Positions 1 to 12,288 of a DNA stretch of 64,000 bases are shown piece after piece. Under the pieces are notes generated by a model. The model saw nothing but the letters and a program-made list of their open reading frames with translations, was not told the DNA's origin and ran no database searches. The DNA is taken from positions 16,281 to 80,280 of the forward strand of contig NZ_JAHKKG010000024.1 of the NCBI RefSeq assembly GCF_018829635.1, given 5' to 3'. Made by a program: the position numbers and the translations under genes. This DNA comes from Paractinoplanes bogorensis. GTDB taxonomy: Bacteria; Actinomycetota; Actinomycetes; Mycobacteriales; Micromonosporaceae. The first letter of the stretch is position 1. Each line of letters starts with the position of its first letter.

Positions 1-2274
<2,274 letters not shown>

Positions 2275-2283
2275 TCTGCTGAG

Positions 2284-2319
2284 AAGGGGGCGCTCCGCTA
2301 CGGCGGGGCGCCCCCTTTT
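2284..2319 (+). terminator. Rho-independent terminator after kgd
   Basis: A GC-rich inverted repeat (AAGGGGGCGC-TCCGC against GCGGGGCGCCCCCTT) with a 4-nt loop is followed by a short T run. It lies just after the kgd stop and ends where the next gene's likely -10 hexamer begins. Confidence 0.85.
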
Positions 2320-2330
2320 AGTATCCGGGC

Positions 2331-2510
2331 ATGTACTTCACCGATCGTGGCATCGAGGAACTCGTCGACCGGCGCGGCGAGGAGAGCGTGACGCTGGAAT
2401 GGGTGGCCGACCAGCTGCGCACCTTCGTCGACCAGAACCCGGAGTTCGAGACCCCGATCGAACGCTTCGCGACGTGGCTGGCCCGCGCGGACGACGAGGA
2501 CGACGAGTAG
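2331..2510 (+). CDS. DUF6104 small acidic protein
   Basis: A 59-residue protein beginning MYFTDRGIEELVDRRGEE and ending in an acidic DDEDDE tail. It matches the DUF6104 family of small actinobacterial proteins, commonly found just downstream of kgd. Function is unknown; a role linked to the oxoglutarate dehydrogenase complex is only suggested by position. There is no Shine-Dalgarno; TAGTAT lies 6 nt before the ATG, which fits a leaderless mRNA starting right after the kgd terminator. Confidence 0.85.
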   Translation: MYFTDRGIEELVDRRGEESVTLEWVADQLRTFVDQNPEFETPIERFATWLARADDEDDE

Positions 2511-2538
2511 GGCCCCGCGTCTCCTGAGCCGGGAGTCC

Positions 2539-3393
2539 TTATCCGGCGCTGATCTGGCCGGCCACTCGCGCGATCTCGGCGGCCTCGGCCGGTGAGCTCA
2601 ATCCGCTGCGCGTGGCCGTGTCGCTGCGCAGGAAACGTCGCAATCCGGCCGTGAGCAGGCCTTCCGGCAGTACGCGGAGCGCGGCGAACCCGGCCGGGAC
2701 CGTCTCCGGCAGAGCGGACATCTGTCGTCGCATGTGGTGGACCATGTCGCGGACCGCGGCCGGATCGCCGGCCAGTGCCTGCGGGCCACCGGCCGCGACC
2801 ACCGCCTGGCCCAGTGGCACCGTGAACGCGGCGTGCGTCCGGAGCCAGGCCTCCATGCGCGGCTCGGCCTTGGCGTTGATGCCGGCGGCGCGGAATGTCC
2901 GCACGATCCGGTCGAGGCGCGGGGTGGCGCGGCCGCCGGGTTCGCCGATCGGCATCGGGACGCGGCGGGTCAGCAGGCTGGGCGGGCGGTAGCGGACCAC
3001 GTCACCGTCCATCACGCCGCCGGTGGGCGGGAAGCCGAGCAGCACCCGGCCGGGGCCGATCACCGCGCCCAGCGGCTCCGCGCCGGCGGCCCAGTTGACC
3101 AGGAACAGCACGTCGCCGTCGACGTCGGCGATCGACCGGAGCACCGGGTCGACCTGGTGGGCGCGGACGACGACGGTGATCAGGTCGTAGCCGCCCTCGG
3201 GACGCTCGATCACCGGAACCGGCACACGGGTGACGTTCGTGCTGTCGCCCTCGGCCACCAGCACACCGCCGTGCCGTTGCAGGGCGGTCAGCCGGTCGCC
3301 GCGAGCCAGGAGCGAGACGTCGTGGCCGGCCTCATGCAGCCGGGCCGCGAGGAGACTGCCGCAGACCCCGGCGCCATAAACGAGAAGTTTCAT
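2539..3393 (-). CDS. Ketopantoate reductase (PanE/ApbA)-like oxidoreductase
   Basis: A 284-residue protein with an N-terminal Rossmann motif (VYGAGVCGSLLAARL) followed by LLARG, typical of the PanE/ApbA family. Members reduce 2-dehydropantoate with NADPH, but many paralogues act on other 2-keto acids, so the pantothenate role is not assigned. The start at 3393 is chosen because GGAAGG sits 7 nt upstream; an ATG pair at 3406-3411 would add six residues. It is transcribed divergently from a TetR gene across a perfect inverted repeat and is probably the TetR target. Confidence 0.8.
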   Translation of the reverse strand: MKLLVYGAGVCGSLLAARLHEAGHDVSLLARGDRLTALQRHGGVLVAEGDSTNVTRVPVPVIERPEGGYDLITVVVRAHQVDPVLRSIADVDGDVLFLVNWAAGAEPLGAVIGPGRVLLGFPPTGGVMDGDVVRYRPPSLLTRRVPMPIGEPGGRATPRLDRIVRTFRAAGINAKAEPRMEAWLRTHAAFTVPLGQAVVAAGGPQALAGDPAAVRDMVHHMRRQMSALPETVPAGFAALRVLPEGLLTAGLRRFLRSDTATRSGLSSPAEAAEIARVAGQISAG

Positions 3394-3416
3394 CTCGCGC
3401 CCTTCCATCATACGAT

Positions 3417-3431
3417 CGTTTGAATCAAACG
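3417..3431. promoter_or_regulatory. Probable TetR operator
   Basis: A perfect inverted repeat CGTTTGA-A-TCAAACG lies between the divergent PanE-like and TetR genes, overlapped by a second palindrome CAAACGTTTG (3426-3435). Its position fits autoregulation and control of the neighbour; binding is inferred. Confidence 0.6.
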
Positions 3432-3450
3432 TTTGTTAGAGTACCTGCCC

Positions 3451-4038
3451 ATGGCGCCCCTCGACACCCGCACACAATTGCTGGACGCGGCCGAGCGCCT
3501 GTTCGCGGAGCGCGGCTTCCGAGGCACGTCGGTCCGGGCGATCACCGACCTGGCCGGCGCGAACCTGGCCGCCGTCGGCTACCACTTCGGCTCGAAGGCC
3601 GAGCTGCTGTCCGCGGTGGTCCGCCGGGTGATCGAGCCCATCACCGCGGCCCAGCTCGCCGGCCTCGAGCGACTCGGCTCGGAACCGACGATCTCCGAAC
3701 TGGTCGAGGCGTTCGCGGGCCCGCTGTTCGACGAGATGCGAGCCGACACGTCCCGGCTGATCGTGCGGATCTTCGGCGACCCGTCCGAAGAGATGCGCGA
3801 CTGGACCGGCTCGGCCGAGGAGCAGGTCCGCGACCGCTATCGGGCGGCTTTCGCACGGGCGCTGCCTGATCTGCCGGCGGAGGAGCTGTGGTTCCGGATG
3901 CGGGGGATCCTCGCCGTGGCCGCCGTCGATCGGGTCGACCGGCACAACCAGCCCTGCACGCCGAACCCGACCGAGCCGGCTCGTCGCTGGGCGGTCACCT
4001 TCCTGGCCGCGGCGATGAGCGCACCGCCGACAGGCTGA
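3451..4038 (+). CDS. TetR/AcrR family transcriptional regulator
   Basis: A 195-residue protein with an N-terminal TetR helix-turn-helix (LLDAAERLFAERGFRGTSVR, then AITDLAGANLAAVGYHFGSK). The C-terminal ligand domain resembles the TetR_C type found in CecR/YbiH-like regulators. No Shine-Dalgarno precedes the ATG; TAGAGT 8 nt upstream suggests a leaderless transcript. The divergent inverted repeat at 3417-3431 is its likely operator. The ligand cannot be predicted. Confidence 0.85.
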   Translation: MAPLDTRTQLLDAAERLFAERGFRGTSVRAITDLAGANLAAVGYHFGSKAELLSAVVRRVIEPITAAQLAGLERLGSEPTISELVEAFAGPLFDEMRADTSRLIVRIFGDPSEEMRDWTGSAEEQVRDRYRAAFARALPDLPAEELWFRMRGILAVAAVDRVDRHNQPCTPNPTEPARRWAVTFLAAAMSAPPTG

Positions 4039-4262
4039 GGTTTTGAGCGCAACCGCTCACGCAGGTCGCCGTGGCGTGCTTCGCGTTCTGGACGCGCCAG
4101 CGGCCAGCGGGGCTCGACGCGGTCCCCACGGGAGCGACGGTCCGTCACCCACCACCCGGCCGGGACATGAAGCTCTTGATCTTGATTCTCCGGTGTCCGA
4201 CGTCATCGGGAGTTAGGACTTTCGACCCGGCGACGACAGGGAGCGGCCGGTAGGTTGGGCTC

Positions 4263-6334
4263 GTGGCACGAAGCGTCTATGTGGCGGGTCTGGGGCCCGG
4301 TGTCGGCAAGGGCACCGTGGCGCTGGGGCTGGTCGAGTTGTTGTCCCGGCAGGTCGCGCGGATCGGGGTGTTCCGGCCGCTGGTGTCCGGCGACGGTGAT
4401 GATTCGCTGCTGACGCTGCTGACCAAGCGCTATCCGGTGGTCGCGCCCTATGCGGAGTCCTACGGCGTCACGATGGCCGAGGCGAGCGCTCTGGTGGCCG
4501 ACGGCAAGTGGGAAGAGCTCATCTCGCGGATCGTCGAGCGCTATCGCGAAGTGGAGCGGCACGCGGCGTCCGTGGTGGTGATCGGCAGCGACTTCGCGGC
4601 CGCCGGTGGCGCCCGGGACCGCGACGAGATCCCGCGCGAGCTGGCTTTCAACGCACGGCTGGCCACCGAGTTCGGCAGCGTCGTGGTGCCGGTCGTCAGC
4701 GGCGAGGGCCGATCGGCCGAGTCGCTGACGTCGGCGGTTCGCAGCGCCTATCACGCGCTCGCCGATCTCGACGCCACCGTGGTCGCGGTGATCGCCAACC
4801 GGGTGTCCGAGGGGCCGCCGGCCGACGGCGGTCTGCCGGTGCCGATGTGGTCGATCCCGTCGGTGGCCGCGGTCGCGGCGCCCACGGTGGCCGAGGTGGC
4901 CGCCGCCTTGGACGCGACGGTGGTGTCCGGTGGGGATGGTGCGCTCGATCGCGACGTGCTCGACTACGTGGTCGGCGCGGCTCATGTGCCGACCGTGCTC
5001 GACCACCTGACCGACGGCGCGCTGATGATCACGCCGGGCGACCGGGCCGACCTGCTGCTGGCCGCCAGTGCGGCGCACGCGGCGGGCAACGTGACACTGT
5101 CGGGGCTGGTGCTGACGCTGGGTGAACCGCCCGACCCCCGGGTCGTCCGGGTCATCGAAAAGCTCAACACCGGCCTGGCCATGCTGCTCGTGGACGCGGA
5201 CAGCTACCACACGATCGCGGCCGCCTCACACATCCAGGCCCGTCTCGGCACCGCCACCCCACGCAAGATCGACGCGGCGCTGGGCGCGTTCGAGGAACAC
5301 GTCGACACCGCCGAGCTGACCCGGCTGCTCGACGTGGCGCGGTCGAGCCGGGTGACGCCGCTGATGTTCGAGAACGATCTGATCGACCGGGCCCGGGCCG
5401 AGCGCCGCCACCTGGTGCTGCCCGAGGGCACCGACGAGCGCATCCTGCGGGCCACCGAGACCCTGCTGCGGCGGGGCGTCGCCGACCTCACCCTGCTCGG
5501 CGACCCGGCCGAGATCGCCCGGCGGGCCCGGGAAGTGGGCGTCGAGATCGGGGCCGCGCGGCTGATCGACCCGGCCGCGAGCGAGTGGCGCGACCGGTTC
5601 GCCGAGCGGTACGCCGAACTGCGCCGGAAGCGGGGCGTCTCGCTCGACCTGGCCTACGACGTGGTGCGCGACGTCAACTACTTCGGGACGCTGATGGTGG
5701 CCGAGGGGCTGGCCGACGGCATGGTGTCGGGGGCCAACCACACGACGGCGGCCACGATCCGGCCCGCCTTCGAGATCATCAAGACGGTCCCGGAGGTGTC
5801 GGTGGCGTCCAGCGTCTTCTTCATGCTGCTGGCCGACCGGGTGCTGGTCTACGGCGACTGCGCGGTCAACCCCGACCCGGACGCGGCCCAGCTGGCCGAC
5901 ATCGCGCTCTCGTCGGCGCGTACGGCGGCCGCCTTCGGCATCGAACCGCGGGTGGCCATGCTGTCCTACTCGACCGGCAGCTCGGGCGCGGGCGCCGACG
6001 TCGAGAAGGTCGCGGCGGCCACCGCTCTGGTCCGCGAACGGCATCCCGACCTGCCGGTGGAGGGCCCGATCCAGTACGACGCGGCCGTCGACCCGGCGGT
6101 GGCGGCGACCAAGCTTCCGGGCAGCGCGGTGGCCGGCCAGGCGACGGTGCTGATCTTCCCCGACCTCAATACCGGCAACAACACGTACAAGGCGGTCCAG
6201 CGGTCGGCCAACGCGGTCGCCGTCGGGCCGGTCATGCAGGGCCTGCGCCGGCCGGTCAACGACCTGTCCCGCGGGGCCACGGTCAAAGACATCGTCAACA
6301 CGGTGGCGATCACGGCGATTCAGGCGGCGGCGCG

Positions 6335-6338
<4 letters not shown>
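4263..6338 (+). CDS. pta: Phosphate acetyltransferase
   Basis: A 691-residue enzyme interconverting acetyl-CoA and acetyl phosphate. The long form has three parts. An N-terminal BioD-like P-loop domain carries GLGPGVGKGTVALG at residues 9-22. A central DRTGG domain spans about 215-330. The catalytic PTA_PTB domain runs from about 370, with VSGANHTTAATIRPAFEIIK near 490, SYSTGSSGAG near 568 and FPDLNTGNNTYK near 630. The GTG start has TAGGTT 6 nt upstream and no Shine-Dalgarno, so it is probably leaderless. It overlaps ackA by 4 nt, forming the acetate operon. Confidence 0.95.
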
Positions 6339-7445
<1,107 letters not shown>

Positions 7446-7465
<20 letters not shown>

Positions 7466-7610
7466 TCGCGGCGACGACCACCACGGCGACCGCGGCGATG
7501 CCGATGATCAGTGGGGTCTTCGAGGCCGCCGCGGGCTCCTGAGGAGTGCTCTCGGTGAAGGCCCGGAACGCCTCGGTGTTGCCGCTCGGGTCCACGCTGT
7601 TGTCAGACAT
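7446..7610 (-). CDS. Small single-pass membrane protein
   Basis: A 54-residue protein with a polar N-terminus (MSDNSVDPSGNTEAF), an Ala/Pro linker and one C-terminal hydrophobic helix rich in Val, Ala and Ile. No family is recognised. TATGGT lies 7 nt before the chosen ATG (leaderless arrangement). It converges on ackA with a 20-bp overlap. Confidence 0.55.
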
Positions 7611-7742
7611 GGCCAAGACCATAGCCGCACCATGCACTTCCACGGAGTCCCGTATCTTAGCGGTCACAGCTCCGACCAGGACAAACGTCATCCGTCCGGG
7701 GGAATTCACCCCATTGAGGCAGCCCGCAGCACAATGGGTCGG

Positions 7743-8618
7743 GTGCATCGCCGAATTCTCGCCCTCGCTCTGGTGCCGGCGTTCCTCGTCGCGTGCTCGT
7801 CTCCCCCGACGCCCGCCCCGTCGACGCCCGCCCCGTCAACGCCGGCCACGACAGCGCCCGTCCCGACGGCGCCCACCACGGCGGCGCCCACCCGCTCATT
7901 CGAGGTCGAGACCCGCACTCTCCGGCTGCAGCGCGGCGCCGACCGCCCGCTGACGACGACGGTCTGGGTCCCCCGAGGCGACGGCCCGTATCCGCTGATC
8001 CTGTTCAGCCACGGCCTCGGCGGCAGCCCGGCCGACTATCGCGAGCTGCTCACCGCCTGGGCCCGGGCCGGGTTTGTGGTCGCCGCCCCGGCCTACCCGT
8101 TCACGTCGCGCACGGCGGCCAAGATGAACGTGCTCGACGTGCTCAACCAGCCCGCCGACGCCGGCTACGTGATCACGCAGACGCTCGGGGAGATTTCCAG
8201 CGCCGACCCCGATCGCGTCGCCGCGGCCGGGCATTCGGCCGGTGGGGTGACGACGCTGGGCCTGTTCTCAGGTGCCCGCGACGAACGCCTGCGCGCGGGC
8301 GTGGTGCTGGCCGGCCGCCAGGTGTTGCCCCAGCCGTTCGTCGGCCCCGAGGCACCCATGCTGTTCGTCCATGGCCGCAAGGACCCCACGGTCGCCTATG
8401 CGGACGGCCGGGCCGCCTACGACGCGGTGACGTGGCCCAAGGCGTTCGTCAGCATCACCGACGGCGGGCACCTGGCCACCGGACGCGCCCTCGACGTCGT
8501 CGCCACCACGTCGACCGACTTCTGGCGCTGGACGCTCTATGGCGACAAGAACGCCCGCGCCCGCCTGAAAGCCGACGCCACCCGCGGAGATCTGGCCACA
8601 TTCGCCGACCGCCTGTAG
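7743..8618 (+). CDS. Lipoprotein alpha/beta hydrolase (PET-hydrolase/chlorophyllase-like)
   Basis: A 291-residue secreted hydrolase. A lipoprotein signal ends in a lipobox (AFLVAC), followed by a Pro/Thr/Ala linker of about 40 residues and a hydrolase domain. The oxyanion-loop motif is FSHGLGG, the nucleophile lies in GHSAGG near residue 163, the likely acid is in HGRKDPT near 214, and the histidine is in DGGHL near 242. The substrate is unknown, probably an ester. The GTG start is preferred over the in-frame ATG at 7734, because CACAAT (7730-7735) sits 7 nt before it and overlaps the ATG. Confidence 0.75.
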   Translation: MHRRILALALVPAFLVACSSPPTPAPSTPAPSTPATTAPVPTAPTTAAPTRSFEVETRTLRLQRGADRPLTTTVWVPRGDGPYPLILFSHGLGGSPADYRELLTAWARAGFVVAAPAYPFTSRTAAKMNVLDVLNQPADAGYVITQTLGEISSADPDRVAAAGHSAGGVTTLGLFSGARDERLRAGVVLAGRQVLPQPFVGPEAPMLFVHGRKDPTVAYADGRAAYDAVTWPKAFVSITDGGHLATGRALDVVATTSTDFWRWTLYGDKNARARLKADATRGDLATFADRL

Positions 8619-8621
8619 GGG

Positions 8622-9572
8622 TCAGTGCAGGAAGTCGACCGCCACCTTGCCGAAGACGTCGCCCGACTCGAGGCGGGCGAAGGCGTCGGCCACCGCGCTG
8701 AACCCGTACGTCGAGTCGATCACCGGGCGCACCTCCTGGGCCACCATCAGGTCGAGCAGCGCCGCCAGATCACTCCTGGTGCCCATCGAGCTGCCCAGAA
8801 TGTCGAGCTGCATCGCGAACACCCGCCGCAGATCCACCGTGGCCAGGTGCCCGCCGGTCGCCCCGCACACCACGATGCGGGCGCCGGGCGCGCTGCACTT
8901 CATCGAGTGCTCGAACGTCGGGACCCCGACCGACTCGATCACGATGTCGACCCGCTCGGGCAGCCGCGCCCCCGGTTCCGCCGCCGTCGCGCCCAGGGCG
9001 GCGATCTTCTCCCGTTTGCCCGGGTCGCGGCTGGTCGCGTACACCCGTTTGCCCATCGCGACCGCCAGCGCCACCGCCGCCGTCGCCACTCCCCCGCCGG
9101 CGCCCTGCACCAGCACCGAGGACGCCTCGTCGGCCCGGCCCCGGGTCGCCAGCATGTGGTACGCGGTGAGCCACGCCGTCGGCAGGCAGGCCGCGTCGAG
9201 GAAGGACAGGCCGGCCGGTTTCGGCACCAGATTTTCCCGGGGCACGGCGATGCGTTCGGCCAGCGTGCCCGGGTACCGCTCGGAGAACATCGAGTAGCCA
9301 CGCGGGTCGGCCTTGTCCTCGACCACGGGATAGACGACGACCTCGTTGCCGTCGGGGTCGACGCCGGCCGCGTCGCAGCCCAGGATCATCGGCAGCCGGT
9401 CGGCGGGTAGGCCGACGCCGCGCAGCGACCACAGGTCGTGCTGGTTGAGCGAGGCGGCCCGCACGTCGACGGTGACCCAGCCCTCGGCCGGGACGGGTTC
9501 GGGCTGCTCACCCACCTGCAGGGCGGAGCGGGGGTCGGTCGGGGCGGAAGCTATGGCGTAGGCGGCGCGCAT
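8622..9572 (-). CDS. Zinc-independent MDR / quinone oxidoreductase-like enzyme
   Basis: A 316-residue medium-chain dehydrogenase/reductase with an N-terminal GroES-like domain (SLNQHDLWSLRG, then LGCDAAG) and an NAD(P)-binding domain carrying VLVQGAGGGVATAAVALA near residue 155. The structural zinc cysteine cluster is absent, which places it near quinone oxidoreductases or crotonyl-CoA-reductase-like proteins. TATGGT lies 8 nt before the ATG. It lies 20 bp downstream of the malic enzyme gene on the same strand; any joint role is unclear. Confidence 0.8.
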   Translation of the reverse strand: MRAAYAIASAPTDPRSALQVGEQPEPVPAEGWVTVDVRAASLNQHDLWSLRGVGLPADRLPMILGCDAAGVDPDGNEVVVYPVVEDKADPRGYSMFSERYPGTLAERIAVPRENLVPKPAGLSFLDAACLPTAWLTAYHMLATRGRADEASSVLVQGAGGGVATAAVALAVAMGKRVYATSRDPGKREKIAALGATAAEPGARLPERVDIVIESVGVPTFEHSMKCSAPGARIVVCGATGGHLATVDLRRVFAMQLDILGSSMGTRSDLAALLDLMVAQEVRPVIDSTYGFSAVADAFARLESGDVFGKVAVDFLH

Positions 9573-9592
9573 AGCCCCCGACCATAGTGGTC

Positions 9593-10873
9593 TTACGGCA
9601 GAACGGCCGCGCGCGGCTCCGGGGCGGGGGCCGGGGCACGGCGAGCCACCCCGTCGGCGTGCGCGGCCGCGGCCACGGCCGCGGCGACCGCGGGGGCGAC
9701 CCGCGGGTCGAGCGGCGACGGCACGATCGCGTCGGCGGTCAGGTCGTCCGAGACGACACCGGCGATGGCGTCGGCCGCGGCCACCTTCATCCGGTCGGTG
9801 ATCGTGGTCGCCCGCACGTCGAGCGCGCCCCGGAAGATGCCCGGGAACGCCAGCACGTTGTTGATCTGGTTGGGGAAGTCGCTGCGCCCGGTGGCCACGA
9901 TCGCCGCGTACTTGCAGGCGATGTCCGGCAGCACCTCGGGCGTCGGGTTGGCCATGGCGAAGATGATCGCGCCGGGGGCCATGCCGGCCACCGCGCTCTC
10001 CTCGATCGTCCCGCCCGAGACTCCGACCAGCACGTCCGCACCGATCAGGGCTTCCGAGATTCCTCCCGTACGCCCGGAGAGGTTGGTCGTCGCGGCCAGC
10101 TCGGCCTTGATCGGGGTGAGGTCGCCGCGCTCGGCGTGGATGATCCCCCGCGAGTCGCAGATGATGACGTTGGCCCCGTCCACACCGGCCGCGATCAGCA
10201 TCTGGGTGATGGCGACCCCGGCCGCACCGGCCCCGCTGATCACCACGCGGAGGTCGGCGAACCGGCGGCCGAGCAGCTTGGCCGAGTTGCGCAGCGCGGC
10301 CAGCGTGACCACCGCGGTGCCGTGCTGGTCGTCGTGGAAGACCGGGATGTCGAGTTCGGCGTCGAGCCGGCGCTCGATCTCGAAGCAGCGCGGCGCGCTG
10401 ATGTCCTCAAGGTTGATGCCGCCGAACGAGGGCGCCATCGCCTTGACCGCGGCCACGATGCCGTCGACGTCCTGGGTGTCCAGGCAGATCGGGATCGAGT
10501 CGACCCCGCCGAACTGCTTGAACAGGATCGACTTGCCCTCCATGACCGGCATCGCGGCCTTGGGGCCGATGTTGCCGAGGCCGAGCACGGCCGAGCCGTC
10601 GGTGACCACGGCGACCGTGTTGGCCGTCCACGTGTAGTCGGGGTAGAGCTCCGGGTCGTCGGCGATCGCTTCGCAGACCCGGGCCACGCCCGGCGTGTAG
10701 GCCAGCGACAGGTGGTCGCGGCTGGCCAGCGGAACGGTCAGGTTGATCTCCATCTTGCCGCGTTTGTGCAGGTCGAAGACGGGATCGGCGGCGAGGGCGG
10801 GGTCGAGTTCGAAGCTGAAGAAGGACACGGGGACTCCAACCGGCATGGCGATGGTGGTCGAGGAGGCGCTCAT
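9593..10873 (-). CDS. NAD(P)-dependent malic enzyme
   Basis: A 426-residue short bacterial malic enzyme, converting malate to pyruvate and CO2. It shows SLAYTPGVARVCEAI near residue 50, the GLGNIGPKAAMPVMEGKS segment, the DDQHGT metal-binding motif, the ISGAGAAGVAI dinucleotide-binding loop near 212, and FAMANPTPE. The phosphotransacetylase-like tail of long MaeB forms is missing. It serves anaplerosis or gluconeogenesis, consistent with nearby acetate and TCA genes. Cofactor preference cannot be read from the sequence. Confidence 0.9.
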   Translation of the reverse strand: MSASSTTIAMPVGVPVSFFSFELDPALAADPVFDLHKRGKMEINLTVPLASRDHLSLAYTPGVARVCEAIADDPELYPDYTWTANTVAVVTDGSAVLGLGNIGPKAAMPVMEGKSILFKQFGGVDSIPICLDTQDVDGIVAAVKAMAPSFGGINLEDISAPRCFEIERRLDAELDIPVFHDDQHGTAVVTLAALRNSAKLLGRRFADLRVVISGAGAAGVAITQMLIAAGVDGANVIICDSRGIIHAERGDLTPIKAELAATTNLSGRTGGISEALIGADVLVGVSGGTIEESAVAGMAPGAIIFAMANPTPEVLPDIACKYAAIVATGRSDFPNQINNVLAFPGIFRGALDVRATTITDRMKVAAADAIAGVVSDDLTADAIVPSPLDPRVAPAVAAAVAAAAHADGVARRAPAPAPEPRAAVLP

Positions 10874-10972
10874 CGATCACAGCAGCGATTGGGCGGCGGA
10901 TCAGAGAGCTGCGCGGGGATCACCCGTGAGAAGCAACCGCGAAGCGCGAGTGTGCGCCGCGGTTCTGCGACC

Positions 10973-11281
10973 CTAACCTAGCCGACCGAGCCGCGGATAG
11001 TAGCGAATCCACACCCGGCCGATGACATCCGCCACCCCGTACGCCCGGCTGTCGTCCTCGACCAGCTCGTTGTCCCCCTGTATCCACCAGCCCCCGTCCT
11101 GCGGCCTTACCGCTCGCTTGACGACCAGCAGGTCAGGCCGGGATCGAAAGCGCGCGACCACAATGTCGCCCGCGCGCACCCGTCCGCCGCGGCGCACCAG
11201 CAACGCGTCGCCCGAGCGCAGAGCAGGCGCCATCGACGGCCCGTGGACCAGCACCGCGAACAGTGGTAGTTGCCACCTCAC
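10973..11281 (-). CDS. sodX: Nickel superoxide dismutase maturation protease
   Basis: A 102-residue S26 signal-peptidase-like protein that removes the N-terminal extension of SodN so that the new N-terminus can bind nickel. The catalytic pair is visible: Ser15 in HGPSM and Lys55 in LVVKRAV, followed by WIQGDNE. The start is set at GTG 11281 because AGGAGG lies 9 nt upstream. A longer frame to 11335 is open but would leave only 32 bp to sodN. Divergent placement next to sodN is the standard arrangement. Confidence 0.85.
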   Translation of the reverse strand: MRWQLPLFAVLVHGPSMAPALRSGDALLVRRGGRVRAGDIVVARFRSRPDLLVVKRAVRPQDGGWWIQGDNELVEDDSRAYGVADVIGRVWIRYYPRLGRLG

Positions 11282-11367
11282 GGCATCAGTCCTCCTCGGC
11301 GTTACGGCCCGGATGTAAGGGGTAGTGTCAACCACGGATCATCGCAAAACTCTATGGAGGAGTCCTG

Positions 11368-11772
11368 ATGCGACTTCCGCGTTTCCTCACGCCTTCAACC
11401 GTGGTCAGCGCCCACTGCGACCTGCCCTGTGGCGTCTACGACCCGGCCCAGGCCCGGATCGAGGCCGAGTCGGTCAAGGCCATCGCCGAGAAGTACCAGG
11501 CGAACACGGACCCCGAGTTCCGCACTCGGGCCATCCTCATCAAGGAGCAGCGGGCCGAGCTGGTCAAGCACCACCTGTGGGTGCTGTGGACCGACTACTT
11601 CAAGCCCCCGCACTTCGAGAAGTACCCGAACCTGCACCAGCTCTTCAACGAGGCCACCAAGCTCGCCGGTGCCTCCGGGGCCAAGGGTTCGGTCGACCCG
11701 GCCGTGGCCGACCAGCTGCTCGGCAAGATCGAGGAGATCTCCAAGATCTTCTGGGAGACCAAGCAGGCCTGA
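11368..11772 (+). CDS. sodN: Nickel-containing superoxide dismutase
   Basis: A 134-residue precursor of the Ni-dependent enzyme that dismutates superoxide. After a 15-residue propeptide comes the nickel hook HCDLPCGVYD, with His16, Cys17 and Cys21 of the precursor becoming His1, Cys2 and Cys6 after cleavage by SodX. The helical-bundle domain follows. GGAGGAG lies 5 nt before the ATG. In Streptomyces sodN is nickel-induced and controlled by Nur; no Nur box was confirmed here. Confidence 0.97.
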   Translation: MRLPRFLTPSTVVSAHCDLPCGVYDPAQARIEAESVKAIAEKYQANTDPEFRTRAILIKEQRAELVKHHLWVLWTDYFKPPHFEKYPNLHQLFNEATKLAGASGAKGSVDPAVADQLLGKIEEISKIFWETKQA

Positions 11773-11790
11773 GCTCCGAGCAGCACTACC

Positions 11791-11820
11791 GGCCGGTACG
11801 CCCACCCGGGCGTACCGGCC
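11791..11820 (+). terminator. Perfect hairpin after sodN
   Basis: A 13-bp perfect stem (GGCCGGTACGCCC paired with its complement) with an ACCC loop lies 18 bp after the sodN stop. There is no T tract, so it is either a weak intrinsic terminator or an mRNA-stabilising hairpin. Confidence 0.6.
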
Positions 11821-11866
11821 GACTGCGCTCAGCGACTAGAGTCTGCTGGCGGTGGGAGGAGCAACG

Positions 11867-12280
11867 GTGACTCAGCGGACGGACGCATACCCGGACCCGG
11901 CGATCGGCGACGACATCGTCATGCTGACCGTGCCGGCCGACGGCGGCTATCTGGGCGTTCTCCGCACGGCCACGGCCGGCCTGGCCGCCCGGCTGCATTT
12001 CGCCCTCGACGAGATCGAAGATCTGCGCATCGCCGTCGACGAGGCGTGCGCGATGCTGCTGGCGATCGCGACCCGCGGGGCCGAGCTCGAGTGTCGCTTC
12101 GCCGTGACCGAAGACGCGTTGACGGTTGAGGTGACGGTCACGACCGTACGGGGAGCGAAGTTGCCCGCCGAGTCGTCGTTCGCCTGGAAGGTGCTGACCG
12201 CGCTGACCACGTCGGCCGCCGCGGAGGCGACCGGGCAACGCGCGACGATCCGGCTCGTCACCCGGCGTACGGGAGCCTGA
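11867..12280 (+). CDS. RsbW-like anti-sigma regulatory factor (HATPase)
   Basis: A 137-residue single-domain GHKL ATPase-like protein. The central EDLRIAVDEACAMLL corresponds to the N-box region of RsbW/SpoIIAB anti-sigma kinases, with Asp/Glu in place of the usual Asn. GGAGGAG 5 nt before GTG 11867 decides the start. Relatives often precede a SigB/F/G-type sigma gene, but here a convergent FadR-type gene follows, so its partner is encoded elsewhere. Confidence 0.7.
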   Translation: MTQRTDAYPDPAIGDDIVMLTVPADGGYLGVLRTATAGLAARLHFALDEIEDLRIAVDEACAMLLAIATRGAELECRFAVTEDALTVEVTVTTVRGAKLPAESSFAWKVLTALTTSAAAEATGQRATIRLVTRRTGA

Positions 12281-12288
12281 AGCTCTTC

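Noticed and set aside
4071..4253. Short open frame between the TetR gene and pta
   Set aside because: It has no ribosome-binding site, no recognisable motif and unfavourable codon choice.
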